Shown here: positions 43,701 to 51,666 of the stretch, in pieces | Layout: each line of letters starts with the position of its first letter | Position numbering within the stretch: position 1 is the stretch's first letter | Source: an uncultured Eisenbergiella sp. | Lineage (GTDB): Bacteria > Bacillota > Clostridia > Lachnospirales > Lachnospiraceae | DNA length: 64,000 bases | Direction of reading: 5' to 3' | NCBI GenBank assembly: GCA_947627215.1 | Contig: CANQVD010000017.1 | Coordinates: 1 to 64,000 of the forward strand | Translations under genes and position numbers: made by a program | The notes under the pieces: model-generated | Databases searched by the model: none | Told to the model about the DNA's origin: nothing | Seen by the model: only the letters and a program-made list of their open reading frames with translations

Positions 43701-43945
43701 GAATACAGGATCCTCCGGTTCTGCGGGCTTTTCTCGTTGGCGAGAAGCAGGATTTCCTTCGCGTCCTCAAATCTCCGGTTGATCTTGTAAACGTCGCTGA
43801 TGATCCCCAGCGTGGTGATGTTCCTGACCTTCTTCCAGTCGATGGTATCCGCCACTTGGGCCGCCTCCTGAAAACGGCCCTTCCGGTTCAGCGTCCTGAT
43901 CTCTTCCAGCCTCAGCTTGTACTCATACTTATCCAAGGTACTCAC
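40727..43945 (-). CDS. Large TPR protein with a disordered Ala/Glu-rich middle and a pseudo-AAA C-terminal domain
   Basis: The protein has about 1072 residues. GTG 43945 (MSTLDKYEYKLRL) is preferred over the upstream TTG 43981 because homologues I recall start there. The N-terminal 200 residues form TPR-like helical pairs (AKEILLLANEKSPQNRRILY, EAVEYYKEFVQLAPNDNSKY). A low-complexity acidic and alanine-rich region follows to about residue 800. The last 240 residues resemble a CbxX-type AAA module, but the P-loop is GALGSDTMK and Walker B is ALIVEKAG, so ATP hydrolysis is unlikely. The function is unknown. A scaffold role is inferred. Confidence 0.72.
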   Translation of the reverse strand: MSTLDKYEYKLRLEEIRTLNRKGRFQEAAQVADTIDWKKVRNITTLGIISDVYKINRRFEDAKEILLLANEKSPQNRRILYSLCDLTIKMGLIVEAVEYYKEFVQLAPNDNSKYILLYKIYEAQDISLEERIAVLKEYKKREYNEKWAYELAFLYHRVGLATACVEECDQLILWFGEGRYVMKAMELKMLYVPLSPAQQQAYDRQFGKRDQGEQPQQEAVKAQEGEGKRTLEEDEDELDIQVKTMDMGQYNTMNLQAALAASMREVWEEDEVPEGDTTVWPSGEMAGRTAAGAGQKASGEEAYQRPEAVQRRYDYGGDDIEYQEDVTKVIADSADWDAQATGQLDEEPEAAEEYGVQEQPGGLEEEDDGEEQLFTWQERETQSRVNDGGQEQQLQPRGAVYRQESQPHGEDAGQSRGAVYGQEQQAASGAMSEEVRQEPRRSVKPNRQQERLATLLSQDYDGQISLALPDSPAVEKQITGQMSIEDVLAEWEKRKKENEEKRRQETRQWMLQHTGPILDNFDQSTRDGVLERLQRGETVTPVKAAHEKPAPKKTYTDASAYSEVEELEEIDEAVMDAFEARYRREEEKGRTPAARPAPANAAARAALAAQGVLEEMPGVMPASETAQEAQGTGAADASGRPAGSAAMPAASEEAPQTEKAAGNAAEEQTRTAGPLAGEGQSAERAQPVAEGAQAAGDAAAAMENAQAAGTAQPVAEGVQTAEEAVQAAAPETQEAGDAARTAAEGAQAAEDAARTVAEEASAEAQTLSEAGGQADGEAQPEDGGEAAQDGEEAGQGESPEAEMTPGEDTVSFNARISEQQLEDHVRGMTKEERELFAPYVPTKGAMRQLVRALDMISLSAYTGNMIITGALGSDTMKLARNIIREVRASDQNFSGKIAKISGDVLNTKKPEALIAKIPNGALIVEKAGLISDEGAKNLEKALNQEHTGIIVFLLDTKRAITSLSERCETLISCFTARFDIAALDSGTLVKYGCQYAYTKEFSIDELGRLALHTRIENMQTSDHAVTVDEVREIVDEAIEHAERFSPKHFVDILLHKRYDEDDMIVLREKDFI

Positions 43946-44034
43946 TCCAATCGTTTTATCCTGATCGCGTTTATTCAGCAACGTATTTCTGTTAATTTTC
44001 TTCAGGCATAATAACCCACTTTTTTATCCCATTA

Positions 44035-44063
44035 ATTTTAACATAGGCACTTTACAATGTCAA
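44035..44063 (-). promoter_or_regulatory. Consensus promoter of the TPR/pseudo-AAA gene
   Basis: On the minus strand TTGACA (complement 44058-44063), a 17-bp spacer and TAAAAT (complement 44035-44040) lie about 90 bp before GTG 43945. Confidence 0.8.
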
Positions 44064-44181
44064 AGAAAAATCAGCGCGCCCGGCCGGCAATTTGGGGGAA
44101 TTCAGGGGGCCCTGCAAAGGCTCTTCGCACGAAGTCCTCCGGCGGGAAAACCCCGCCCGCTTTCTCCCGGGCGGCGCACGC

Positions 44182-44232
44182 AAAAAGCGCGCGGGAGTGG
44201 TGCCCTTCCGGGTACCAAAGCTCTCCGCGCGC
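44182..44232 (-). terminator. Terminator of the S1-synthetase-exporter operon
   Basis: On the minus strand GCGCGCGG-AGAG (44232-44221) pairs with CTCCCGCGCGC (44197-44187) with one bulge, followed by TTTTT (44186-44182). Other GC-rich hairpins without T-runs lie at 44141-44157, in the 200-bp gap before the next promoter. Confidence 0.75.
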
Positions 44233-44268
44233 ATTCACGCTGTGGAAAAACACATTTCCAAAATATAC

Positions 44269-45483
44269 CTATTTCCCTGCCCCGGGGCTATCCGTCCCCG
44301 CATTCCCATGAACTTCCGCATGGATTTCCGCATCGGCCGCAGCCGGAGCCTGTTCTCCTGCTCCCGCACGGATGCGGGCGTTCACGTTCTCCGCCAGCAG
44401 CTTGTAGCAGGCGGCCGCCAGCGGCACGCCCAGCAGCATCCCGGGAACGCCCAGCAGTCCGCCGCCCACCGTCACCGCCGCCAGCACCCAGAGTCCGGGC
44501 AGGCCGATGGAGCTGCCCACCACCCTCGGATAAATGAGATTGCCCTCCAACTGCTGCAGCACGACGATGAACAGGAGGAACAAAACCGCCTTCAGCGGAT
44601 CCTTCGTCAGGATCATGAACGCGCCCACGCCGGCGCCCAGATAAGCGCCCACCATCGGGATCAGCGCCGTGGCCCCCACAAAAGCGCCCACCATCGGGGC
44701 GTAGGGGAAGCGAAACAGCAGCATCCCCGCCGTACAGAGGCAGCCCAGGATCACGGCCTCCGTCACCTGTCCGACGATAAAGCTGGAAAAGGTCTCGTCC
44801 AATGTGCGCAGGAGCTTCTTCCCCCGCGCGATCCACACCGGCTTCACATAGGCGCGGACGATCCGCTTTCCCTGCCCGGCCAGCCGCTCCTTGCCGCTCA
44901 GGATATAAACCGCAAAGATCAGGGAGACCACGAGATTGACGAAGCTCCCCAGCGCGCCGCTCACGATGGATACCGTAGAGCTCAAAACCCCGCCCAGGCC
45001 CAATTTCAGGTAATTCCAGGCATTTTCCCCGAGGGATTCCCAGTCGATCTGCAGCTTCGCCAGCGCCGCGGAGGTCTCGGCCGTTCCGCCGCCGTGCTCC
45101 GCCAGCCAGTCCAGCCCTCTTTCCACCATGACGGGAATGCTCTGCGCCACCATCATGACCGCCTTGACCAGCTCCGGCACCACCAGCATGAGGATCAGAT
45201 AAAACACCGCGAAGATCAGCAGAATGGAAAGCACGATGCACACCGGCCTCCTGGTTTTTCCCGCCCATGCGGCCTTCGATTTCGGAAAATATATCTTTTC
45301 CAGTCTCCACAGAATCAGATTGAGCACATAGGCGATGATGCAGCCCAGGATCAGCGGATAAGCGATGCTCCAGAGCCGCCCCGCGCCGCCCAGCAGCACA
45401 TCGAAATAACGGATGAACAGAATGAGCGCCGCTGCCAGCAGCAGGTATCTGACGATCCGAAGATCCATTTTCACCTTCTTCAT
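44269..45483 (-). CDS. AI-2E family transporter
   Basis: The 404-residue protein has about eight membrane helices, an N-terminal pair, a long soluble stretch (about 130-200) and the C-terminal family core (GALIPMVGAYLGAGVGAFM, then VGSSIGLPGLWVLAAVTVGG). Members include the AI-2 exporter TqsA and the sporulation-linked YtvI. The substrate cannot be decided. ATG 45483 follows AGGAGGAAT. The stop of the alarmone synthetase is 5 bp away, so the genes form one operon. Confidence 0.87.
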   Translation of the reverse strand: MKKVKMDLRIVRYLLLAAALILFIRYFDVLLGGAGRLWSIAYPLILGCIIAYVLNLILWRLEKIYFPKSKAAWAGKTRRPVCIVLSILLIFAVFYLILMLVVPELVKAVMMVAQSIPVMVERGLDWLAEHGGGTAETSAALAKLQIDWESLGENAWNYLKLGLGGVLSSTVSIVSGALGSFVNLVVSLIFAVYILSGKERLAGQGKRIVRAYVKPVWIARGKKLLRTLDETFSSFIVGQVTEAVILGCLCTAGMLLFRFPYAPMVGAFVGATALIPMVGAYLGAGVGAFMILTKDPLKAVLFLLFIVVLQQLEGNLIYPRVVGSSIGLPGLWVLAAVTVGGGLLGVPGMLLGVPLAAACYKLLAENVNARIRAGAGEQAPAAADAEIHAEVHGNAGTDSPGAGK

Positions 45484-45487
45484 CCCG

Positions 45488-46234
45488 CTATTCCTCCTGC
45501 CCCGACCGGGGCGTTCTGCGTTCCCGCCATGCCTGTCCCGCCGCGGCAGGACCGTCCGCCTCCGGATCATACCACTGGTTCTGATCGATCATCTTGCGGA
45601 TCGTCTGCATCCTGACGTCCACCAGGCCGATGGTATCCGCGCATTTGCGCAGCTCCTCCGCGATCATATCCGCATGCTCGATATTCTGTTTGTATTTCAG
45701 CTTGTGCTCCAGGCTGGCCCAGAAATCCATGGCGATGGTCCGAAACTGCACCTCCGCCCGCATATGCTTTTTCCCGTCCGACAGAAAAATCGGGATGCCC
45801 AGGATCAGATGCAGACTCCGATAGCCGTTGGGCTTGGGCGAAGCGATGTAATCCTTGATCTCCACCACCACAATGTCGTCCTGCTGAGTGAGCATCCGGG
45901 CCAGGCTGTAAATGTCCTCCTGAAAGGAGCAGATCACCCGGACGCCCGCCACATCCGAAAGCTTCTTTTCGATGTTCTCCGGCGACAGCTCCCACCCTCT
46001 GCGCTGCATCTTCTCGATGATGCTGTGGGGCGATTTCAGCCGCGTTTTGATGCTCTCTATCGGATTGCGGTTATGCTGGAGGGAAAATTCCGTGTTCAGC
46101 ACATGGAATTTCGTCTCCAGCTCCAAAATCGCGCAGCGGTACTGCATCAAGAGTCTGCGGTACCGCTCGTCCTCAAAAAAGATCTCTTCCGGGTACTCTT
46201 TCTCCCGGACTCCGTTTTCCGTATTCTCCGCCAT
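45488..46234 (-). CDS. Small alarmone synthetase, GTP pyrophosphokinase family
   Basis: The 248-residue RelA/SpoT synthetase-only protein makes (p)ppGpp from ATP and GTP or GDP. Motifs are KSPHSIIEKM, LSDVAGVRVICSF and DYIASPKPNGYRSLHLIL; EVQFRT-type sequence appears as AEVQFRTIAMDFW. The hydrolase domain and ACT/TGS regions are absent. It resembles RelQ/YjbM, with a C-terminal extension of about 20 residues rich in Ala, Gly and Arg. It starts 2 bp after the S1 protein gene. Confidence 0.9.
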   Translation of the reverse strand: MAENTENGVREKEYPEEIFFEDERYRRLLMQYRCAILELETKFHVLNTEFSLQHNRNPIESIKTRLKSPHSIIEKMQRRGWELSPENIEKKLSDVAGVRVICSFQEDIYSLARMLTQQDDIVVVEIKDYIASPKPNGYRSLHLILGIPIFLSDGKKHMRAEVQFRTIAMDFWASLEHKLKYKQNIEHADMIAEELRKCADTIGLVDVRMQTIRKMIDQNQWYDPEADGPAAAGQAWRERRTPRSGQEE

Positions 46235-46236
46235 GG

Positions 46237-47190
46237 TCAGAACTTCAGGCCCTTCAGCAGATCGGCCAGGGAAGTGCCCACGGAACCGCCGGAGCTGTAC
46301 TGGGCCGCCTGCCTGTCCTCGATCGTTTCCGCGGATCTGTTCTCCTCCGCGGCCCGAATGCTCAGGCTGACTTTATTATTGTTGGTGTTGAGCACCTTGA
46401 CCTTCACCGTATCTCCGACCTTCAGGACCTCGGAGGGCGTTTTGATCCGCTTCTGGCTGATCTGGGAAATATGCACCAGCCCGCTGATCCCGTCGCCCAG
46501 ATCCACGAACGCGCCGTAGGGCATCAGGCTCTCCACCTTCCCCTCCAGAATACTGCCGGGCACGATCATCGAAATCTTATGGTGAATGCGCTCCGCTTCC
46601 TTTTCCTTCAGAATATCCTTCGCGGAAAGCACGAGACGCTTTTTCGCCCTGTCCACCGTGATCACGCGCACCTCCAGCGTCTGTCCCACGAAGGTGCTCA
46701 GATCCTCCACATAGTTCAGGGAAAGCTGAGACGCGGGAATAAATCCCCGAATCCCCTCCAGGTATGCCGTCACGCCCTTGTTCACGGTCTCGGCCACTTT
46801 GACCGTCACCGTCGTCTTCTCATCCAGATACGACTGCAGCCTGTCCCAGCCGACCACCTCAGCCGCTTCGATGCAGGAAAGCTGAATGTTGCCCGCGCCG
46901 TCGTCCTTCTTCGTCACCACGCCTTCCAGCTTATCTCCGACCTTCACATCCGTCAGGATGGAAAAAGAGGGATCCCTGCTGATATCCGCGGCCTTGATGA
47001 CGCCGGACGCATAATAGTTCAGGTCCAGCGTAACGCCTTCCTCATTCACATCGATCACCGTGCCCGAGATCACATCCCCCTCCGAAATGGTGCGAAAGGA
47101 CGCCTCCAGCTCCTTGCTGTAATCCGCCATGGATTCCGCCGTACCGCCCTCTTCCGCATCGGCAATGCCCTTTTTGATTTCCGGTTCCAT
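46237..47190 (-). CDS. S1 RNA-binding domain protein (RpsA-like, short form)
   Basis: The 317-residue protein contains three or four OB-fold S1 units at about 30-100, 115-185 and 200-270 (GDVISGTVIDVNEEGVTLDL, GILEGKVESLMPYGAFVDLG-like). The third, with GAFVDLGDGISGLVHISQIS, is closest to the consensus. Low-GC Gram-positive bacteria use such short S1-like proteins, sometimes ribosome-associated. It heads the operon with the alarmone synthetase and an AI-2E family exporter, from the promoter at 47245-47273. Confidence 0.88.
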   Translation of the reverse strand: MEPEIKKGIADAEEGGTAESMADYSKELEASFRTISEGDVISGTVIDVNEEGVTLDLNYYASGVIKAADISRDPSFSILTDVKVGDKLEGVVTKKDDGAGNIQLSCIEAAEVVGWDRLQSYLDEKTTVTVKVAETVNKGVTAYLEGIRGFIPASQLSLNYVEDLSTFVGQTLEVRVITVDRAKKRLVLSAKDILKEKEAERIHHKISMIVPGSILEGKVESLMPYGAFVDLGDGISGLVHISQISQKRIKTPSEVLKVGDTVKVKVLNTNNNKVSLSIRAAEENRSAETIEDRQAAQYSSGGSVGTSLADLLKGLKF

Positions 47191-47244
47191 ACCAAATCCT
47201 CCTCGATTCGTTCATTTGTAAAGCCATGCTTCACAGCTTTTTCC

Positions 47245-47273
47245 ATTTTAGCACGATTTCGGGAAAGATTCAA
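47245..47273 (-). promoter_or_regulatory. Promoter of the S1-synthetase-exporter operon
   Basis: On the minus strand TTGAAT (complement 47268-47273), a 17-bp spacer and TAAAAT (complement 47245-47250). The S1 gene start is about 55 bp downstream with a GAGGAGG ribosome site. Confidence 0.72.
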
Positions 47274-47314
47274 TTCCCCCGGGCGGCGATTTTCCCTGCC
47301 GGCCGGCGATCCCC

Positions 47315-48322
47315 TTAAGGCCCTTGCCGTCCCGCGGCGAGCTGCTCACAGACCGTCTCCGCATCCAGCACGTGATAGGGCTCCGTCTGGTGATTGCCCT
47401 GCGCTCCCGCGGTGATCAGAACATATTCCCGGCCGTCCACGCACAGGAGACTGGCCAGGCAGAGCCCCGCCTCCTTCGTATACCCGGTCTTTCCTCCCAG
47501 GATCCGGTCGTCCTCCAGTCCGGCAGCGCGCATGCTCTCCGAAAGCGTGCTGTGAAAGGTGATCCCGTCCGGGTGCATAGCGGTGGATGCCGTAGTATAG
47601 CGCGCGGTGGTAAAGGCGGTTCGGAACGCCTCATACTGCAGAGCGTGCACCAGCAGGCGGGACAGATCCGCCGCCGTGGAGCAGTGCGTTTCCTCATGCA
47701 GCCCCGTGGCGTTCTCAAAATGCGTTTGGGTCATCCCCAGTTCTCCGGCGCGCCGGTTCATCAGCTCCGCAAAGGCCTCCTCCGAGCCGGAAATCCACCT
47801 GGCCGCCGCCACGCTGCACTCCGCGCCGGAGGGAAGCAGCATCCCGTAGAGCAGATCCCGCAGGCTGACCTCCTCTCCGGGCAAAAATCCGGCCATGGAA
47901 GCGCCCCGCGCCTGCAGGACGCCGAACATATCCTCCGGCAGCGTCACGGTTTCCGAAAGGTCCTCCGCATGCTCGATCAGAAGCACCGCCGTCATGAGCT
48001 TGGTCAGTGAGGCCGGCCAGATGCGGGCGTCCCCGTCCTTCTGCGCCGCCGTTTCCCCGGTGGAAAGCTCCGTCAGTACGGCGTGCGCGCTGTAGAGCTC
48101 CTCCAGATACGGTACGGCGCCGTCTTCCGCTGACAGCTCCGCGCGCCCGCCGTTTTCCTTTTCCGGCGCCGCCGTCTGTCCCCGGCGCATCTCCAGTCTG
48201 ACAAGCCCAAAAAAGAGCGTGCCAAGAAGCGCGAGCATGCATATGCTGCCGCATCTGCGCAGCAGCCTTCTGCGCCGTCTTTTTCTGCGCAGGCGTTCCT
48301 GCCGCCGTCCGGTCCTATTCAT
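47315..48322 (-). CDS. Serine D-alanyl-D-alanine carboxypeptidase (penicillin-binding protein, S11 family)
   Basis: The 335-residue enzyme trims peptidoglycan stem peptides outside the membrane. It has a very basic N terminus, one membrane anchor (about 26-42), active-site S105-x-x-K108 in PASLTKLM, and KTG in GGKTGYTKEAG. The SxN motif reads SGA, with Ala in place of Asn. ATG 48322 follows GGAAGGAG and overlaps the kinase stop by 8 bp. Co-expression with a VanRS-like pair suggests regulation by envelope signals. Confidence 0.9.
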   Translation of the reverse strand: MNRTGRRQERLRRKRRRRRLLRRCGSICMLALLGTLFFGLVRLEMRRGQTAAPEKENGGRAELSAEDGAVPYLEELYSAHAVLTELSTGETAAQKDGDARIWPASLTKLMTAVLLIEHAEDLSETVTLPEDMFGVLQARGASMAGFLPGEEVSLRDLLYGMLLPSGAECSVAAARWISGSEEAFAELMNRRAGELGMTQTHFENATGLHEETHCSTAADLSRLLVHALQYEAFRTAFTTARYTTASTAMHPDGITFHSTLSESMRAAGLEDDRILGGKTGYTKEAGLCLASLLCVDGREYVLITAGAQGNHQTEPYHVLDAETVCEQLAAGRQGP

Positions 48323-49526
48323 ATCCGCTTCTCTCCTTCCCCGCGACATGGCCTTCCCCGGCTGTCCCGGCCCTTTCCTCCGGCATCCGTTCCAGCTCTA
48401 CCGTGAATACCGTCTCCTCATTTTCGCTCTGCGCCCCGATCGTCCCGCCGTGCAAAAGCACGATATCCCGCGCGATGGCAAGCCCCAGCCCCGCGCCGCC
48501 CGTATCGGACGCCCGGGCGTCGTCCAGCCGGAAAAACTTTTCAAACAGGGAACCCAGCTTCTGCTTCGGGATCGTCCGCCCATGGTTGCGGACGGATACC
48601 CGGACCCGGTCCGAAACGGCCCTGGCCTCCAGCAGGATCTCCGTGTTTTCATAGCTGTAGGCCACCGCGTTCTTCATCAGGTTCTGGAAGACCCGGGCCA
48701 GCTTTTCCGGATCCCCGTACACGGTCAGGCCGTCCTCCAGATCCAGGCGGACCGTGTTCCCGTGGGCCTGCAGGAGCGGATAGAACTCATCCGCCAACTG
48801 CAGCAGCAAAAAGACCAGATCCACCCGTTCCTTTTCCAGAATGATCTGCTGCAGATTGTAGCGGGTGATCTCAAAGAATTCGTTGATGAGCCCCTCCAGG
48901 CGCCGGGCCTTTTTCAACACGATGCCCACATATTTCTCCCTCTGCTCCCCGGGCATGTCCTTCGCCTCGTCCAGCAGGCTCAGATAGCCGATGACGGAGG
49001 TCAGCGGCGTCTTCAGATCGTGGGCCAGATAGGTGATCAGATCGTTCTTACGCGCCGCTTCCTCCCGCAGCGCCTGTTCCTTCCGGCGCATGTCGGTTTT
49101 CAGTTTTCCTATTTGCAGGCCGATCCGTGCGTACTCCTTCGGGAAACGGTCTTCCTCTTCCGGATGGGAAAGGCTTCGCTCGATCAGCTCCGCCGCCTCC
49201 TCGATAGCCCTCCGCCTTTCCTGGCGGGCTATCTTCCCATATGCCGCATAAAAGCCGACGGTCCCCAGCGCCACCAGGAACAGCAGCGTTCGGAGCAGCA
49301 GCCCCTTCACCGCATTCCAGTTCATCTGCCAGCAGTTATATGCGATCCCCTGCGCGTCCGTCACGGTCTGCCGGGTCATATAGCGGCCCGTGAACCAGTC
49401 CACGAACAGTCCGTTCCACACCCGGTCCAGCAGATCATAGAGCAGAAAACAGAGGAATATCCCCGCCGTCAGCGCCGCGGCGAATTTCAGATATTTTTTC
49501 GGATCAATCTTCAATTTTGTATCCAC
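48315..49526 (-). CDS. Sensor histidine kinase (VanS-like)
   Basis: The kinase of about 403 residues has two membrane helices (about 15-35 and 72-92), a short extracytoplasmic loop, a dimerisation domain with the phospho-acceptor His in YLAHDLKTPLTSVIGYL, and a HATPase domain (NLMKNAVAYSYENT, GGAGLGLAI). The start is uncertain: GTG 49526 overlaps the regulator gene by 23 bp, and TTG 49514 is an alternative. It is the partner of the regulator upstream and of the carboxypeptidase downstream. Confidence 0.88.
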   Translation of the reverse strand: MDTKLKIDPKKYLKFAAALTAGIFLCFLLYDLLDRVWNGLFVDWFTGRYMTRQTVTDAQGIAYNCWQMNWNAVKGLLLRTLLFLVALGTVGFYAAYGKIARQERRRAIEEAAELIERSLSHPEEEDRFPKEYARIGLQIGKLKTDMRRKEQALREEAARKNDLITYLAHDLKTPLTSVIGYLSLLDEAKDMPGEQREKYVGIVLKKARRLEGLINEFFEITRYNLQQIILEKERVDLVFLLLQLADEFYPLLQAHGNTVRLDLEDGLTVYGDPEKLARVFQNLMKNAVAYSYENTEILLEARAVSDRVRVSVRNHGRTIPKQKLGSLFEKFFRLDDARASDTGGAGLGLAIARDIVLLHGGTIGAQSENEETVFTVELERMPEERAGTAGEGHVAGKERSGYE

Positions 49527-50196
49527 ACCCCCAAACCGTTCGAATGTACCTGGGATTTTCAAAGGAATCCCCCATCTTTTCCCGCAGATTCCGGATATGG
49601 GACGTCACGGTGTTGCTGCGCCTGTCATAATAGGCCTCTCCCCACACCTGATGAAACAGTTCCTCCGCGCTGACCACTTTACCCCTGTTTTTGCACAGAA
49701 TGCAGAGGATGGAAAACTCCGTGGGCGTCAGCGCCAGCGGCCTTTCGTTCAGAAAACAGGTGTGATCGGTCTCGTCCAGCACCAGACCGCCGCAGACAAT
49801 CCGGGCATCCTCCCGCCCTATGGCGTCGTACCGCTTATACCGCCGAAGCTGCGCCTTCACGCGGGCCACCAGCTCCAGCGGCAGAAAGGGCTTCGTCACA
49901 TAATCGTCCGCGCCCAGCGTCAGCCCCCGGATCTTGTCGGCTTCCTCCCCTTTGGCGGTGAGCATGATCACAGGGAAGCGGTGCGACTCGCGGATCCGCC
50001 GGCAGAGCTCGAACCCGCTGACGCCGGGCAGCATCACGTCCAGGACCGCCAGATCCGGCGTTTCCCGCTCCACGCACTCCAGCGCGGCCTCCGCCTCGTA
50101 AAAGCAGAAGACATGAAACCCTTCGCCCTGCAGATACAGCGTCACCAGATCGGCGATCTCCTTTTCGTCGTCCACCACCAGTATTTTTTCGCACAT
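49504..50196 (-). CDS. OmpR/PhoB family response regulator (VanR-like)
   Basis: The 230-residue regulator has a receiver domain (D9, D10, phospho-acceptor D53 in VLDVMLPG, Lys in TKPFLPLEL) and a winged helix (ALTPTEFSILCILCKNRGKVV, RRSNTVTSHIRNLREKM). It is first in the regulator-kinase-carboxypeptidase operon. A -10-like TACAAT lies about 25 bp upstream of the start. VanR-like is a sequence impression only; no vanA/vanB-type ligase is present. Confidence 0.92.
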   Translation of the reverse strand: MCEKILVVDDEKEIADLVTLYLQGEGFHVFCFYEAEAALECVERETPDLAVLDVMLPGVSGFELCRRIRESHRFPVIMLTAKGEEADKIRGLTLGADDYVTKPFLPLELVARVKAQLRRYKRYDAIGREDARIVCGGLVLDETDHTCFLNERPLALTPTEFSILCILCKNRGKVVSAEELFHQVWGEAYYDRRSNTVTSHIRNLREKMGDSFENPRYIRTVWGCGYKIED

Positions 50197-50343
50197 AAAA
50201 AATCCGTCCTTTCCTGCTTATTGTAGCAGTTTCGAAAAAACGGATTCTGAGGATTTTATATTCAAAAGATTAATTTTTTATTATTTTTGGCGCGTTTGGC
50301 GTCGTCTTCCCGAAGCCTGATACGCCTGCCGTAAGATAATTGG

Positions 50344-50388
50344 TTCCATATATGGAAAGTTGAAATTATTTCTTTCTATTGTTATCAT
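50344..50388 (+). promoter_or_regulatory. Promoter of the Abi gene with an adjoining 14-bp palindrome
   Basis: TTGAAA (50360-50365), a 17-bp spacer and TATCAT (50383-50388) form the promoter. A perfect palindrome TTCCATATATGGAA (50344-50357) sits just upstream of the -35 box and may be an operator. Confidence 0.6.
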
Positions 50389-50436
50389 AACTTTGAAAAG
50401 ATTTTCCACTTCGAAGATAAAAAAAGAGGTGCCTGT

Positions 50437-51441
50437 ATGAATAACGATAAATATTTTTTAACGTATAATCAACAGATGCGAAAATTGAGAAATGACAAAA
50501 AAATAAGCTGCGTTGGATCCGCTGACAAAAAGATTTTGGTAAGAGCCGGTTATTTCAACATTGTCAACGGTTACAAAAATCCATTCATCAGCGGAACCGA
50601 TTCCAACGGAAAACATTCTTACATATCCGATACATCCATCAACCAGCTCCAGGCCGTAAAAAAATTTGACGACCGTCTCCGCTCTTTTTTGTTAATGTAC
50701 ATTACGCAGATTGAAGAAGAAGCCAGAACTTTAACAGGTTATAAATTTGACGAATGTAATAATAACGGGAATATCCCCTGGTATGATATCAACGCATATT
50801 CTCCCAATCGTTCTCTTCAGGATAAAATGAATGTCATTTCCAAGGCATATCAGGAATTAAGCCGCAGCCAACTGGACTATGTGAAATTCTATATAAAAAA
50901 CCATAAACAGATTCCTACGTGGATCATGATAAAAGTAGTCAACTTCTCCACTTTTATCGATATCCTCCAGTTCAGTCCAATCTCAGTTTCACATTCCTTA
51001 TGCGAACTTTATGATCTTAAGGATGAAAACGATCATCCTAATGTTAAGCTTCTCATTGGAAGTCTCCATTGGATGCGGAAAATCCGGAATGCCTGTGCTC
51101 ACAACGAGCGTGTATACTGCATATCCAGAATACATGATCAGCGCGGACATTCCGGCAGGATACTTGAAAAATATTTTAAAATGCTCGGGCGCGGATATTC
51201 AAGAGATTTATCTCAATGTATATTCGATCTTCTGGTCTACTTCAAATATTATTTGCCCAGGTCTGAGTACAAACCGTTTATAAATGAATTAAAGGCCATG
51301 CTGAAAGATTTGCAGTCAAAAATACATCCGCATGCCTTTGAATACGTAAGAGCGCAAATGGGGATCAAAGACTTAGCGGACCTGGACACTTTAGTCGGCT
51401 TTCCCAAAAACGAAATAGACTATAATAAATTCGACAAGTAA
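50437..51441 (+). CDS. Abi_2/AbiD-F family abortive infection protein (HEPN RNase-like)
   Basis: The 334-residue Abi_2 (PF07751-like) protein carries a HEPN-type R-x4-H motif at R217-H222 in RKIRNACAHNER, where Arg and His usually form an RNA-cleaving site. The N terminus has YNQQMRKLRNDKK and RAGYFNIVNGYKNPF, typical of the family. Such proteins stop phage growth, often by attacking RNA. It is a standalone gene, strongly AT-rich between GC-rich neighbours, so it was probably acquired. The family call is firm; phage defence is inferred. Confidence 0.88.
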   Translation: MNNDKYFLTYNQQMRKLRNDKKISCVGSADKKILVRAGYFNIVNGYKNPFISGTDSNGKHSYISDTSINQLQAVKKFDDRLRSFLLMYITQIEEEARTLTGYKFDECNNNGNIPWYDINAYSPNRSLQDKMNVISKAYQELSRSQLDYVKFYIKNHKQIPTWIMIKVVNFSTFIDILQFSPISVSHSLCELYDLKDENDHPNVKLLIGSLHWMRKIRNACAHNERVYCISRIHDQRGHSGRILEKYFKMLGRGYSRDLSQCIFDLLVYFKYYLPRSEYKPFINELKAMLKDLQSKIHPHAFEYVRAQMGIKDLADLDTLVGFPKNEIDYNKFDK

Positions 51442-51593
51442 CGCATATGAAAAAATAAAACGCAAAATAAACCTTTTTCCCCCGGTCAATTACCGTTAAA
51501 TACCTTAAAAAAAACTATTATAAAAGTTGTAATATTTTTCGCATTGTAGTAATATACTTTTACGGAGAGAACCATATTGATTATGGTTGAAAG

Positions 51594-51624
51594 GCACTCA
51601 TACATATTTTGTATGGGTGTCTTT
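51594..51624. terminator. Hairpin between the Abi and MATE genes
   Basis: CACTCATAC (51595-51603) pairs with GTATGGGTG (51611-51619) with one G-T pair, followed by TCTTTT on the plus strand. Both genes converge here. The rest of the 225-bp gap is AT-rich with no open frame. Confidence 0.55.
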
Positions 51625-51666
51625 TACTGTTCACCGTCTTCATATTCAACAGCCAGCGCGCCTGCC

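Noticed and set aside
43982-44268. Short frames of about 60-85 codons in the GC-rich gap
   Set aside because: They overlap a terminator, hairpins and a consensus promoter and have no ribosome site or homology.
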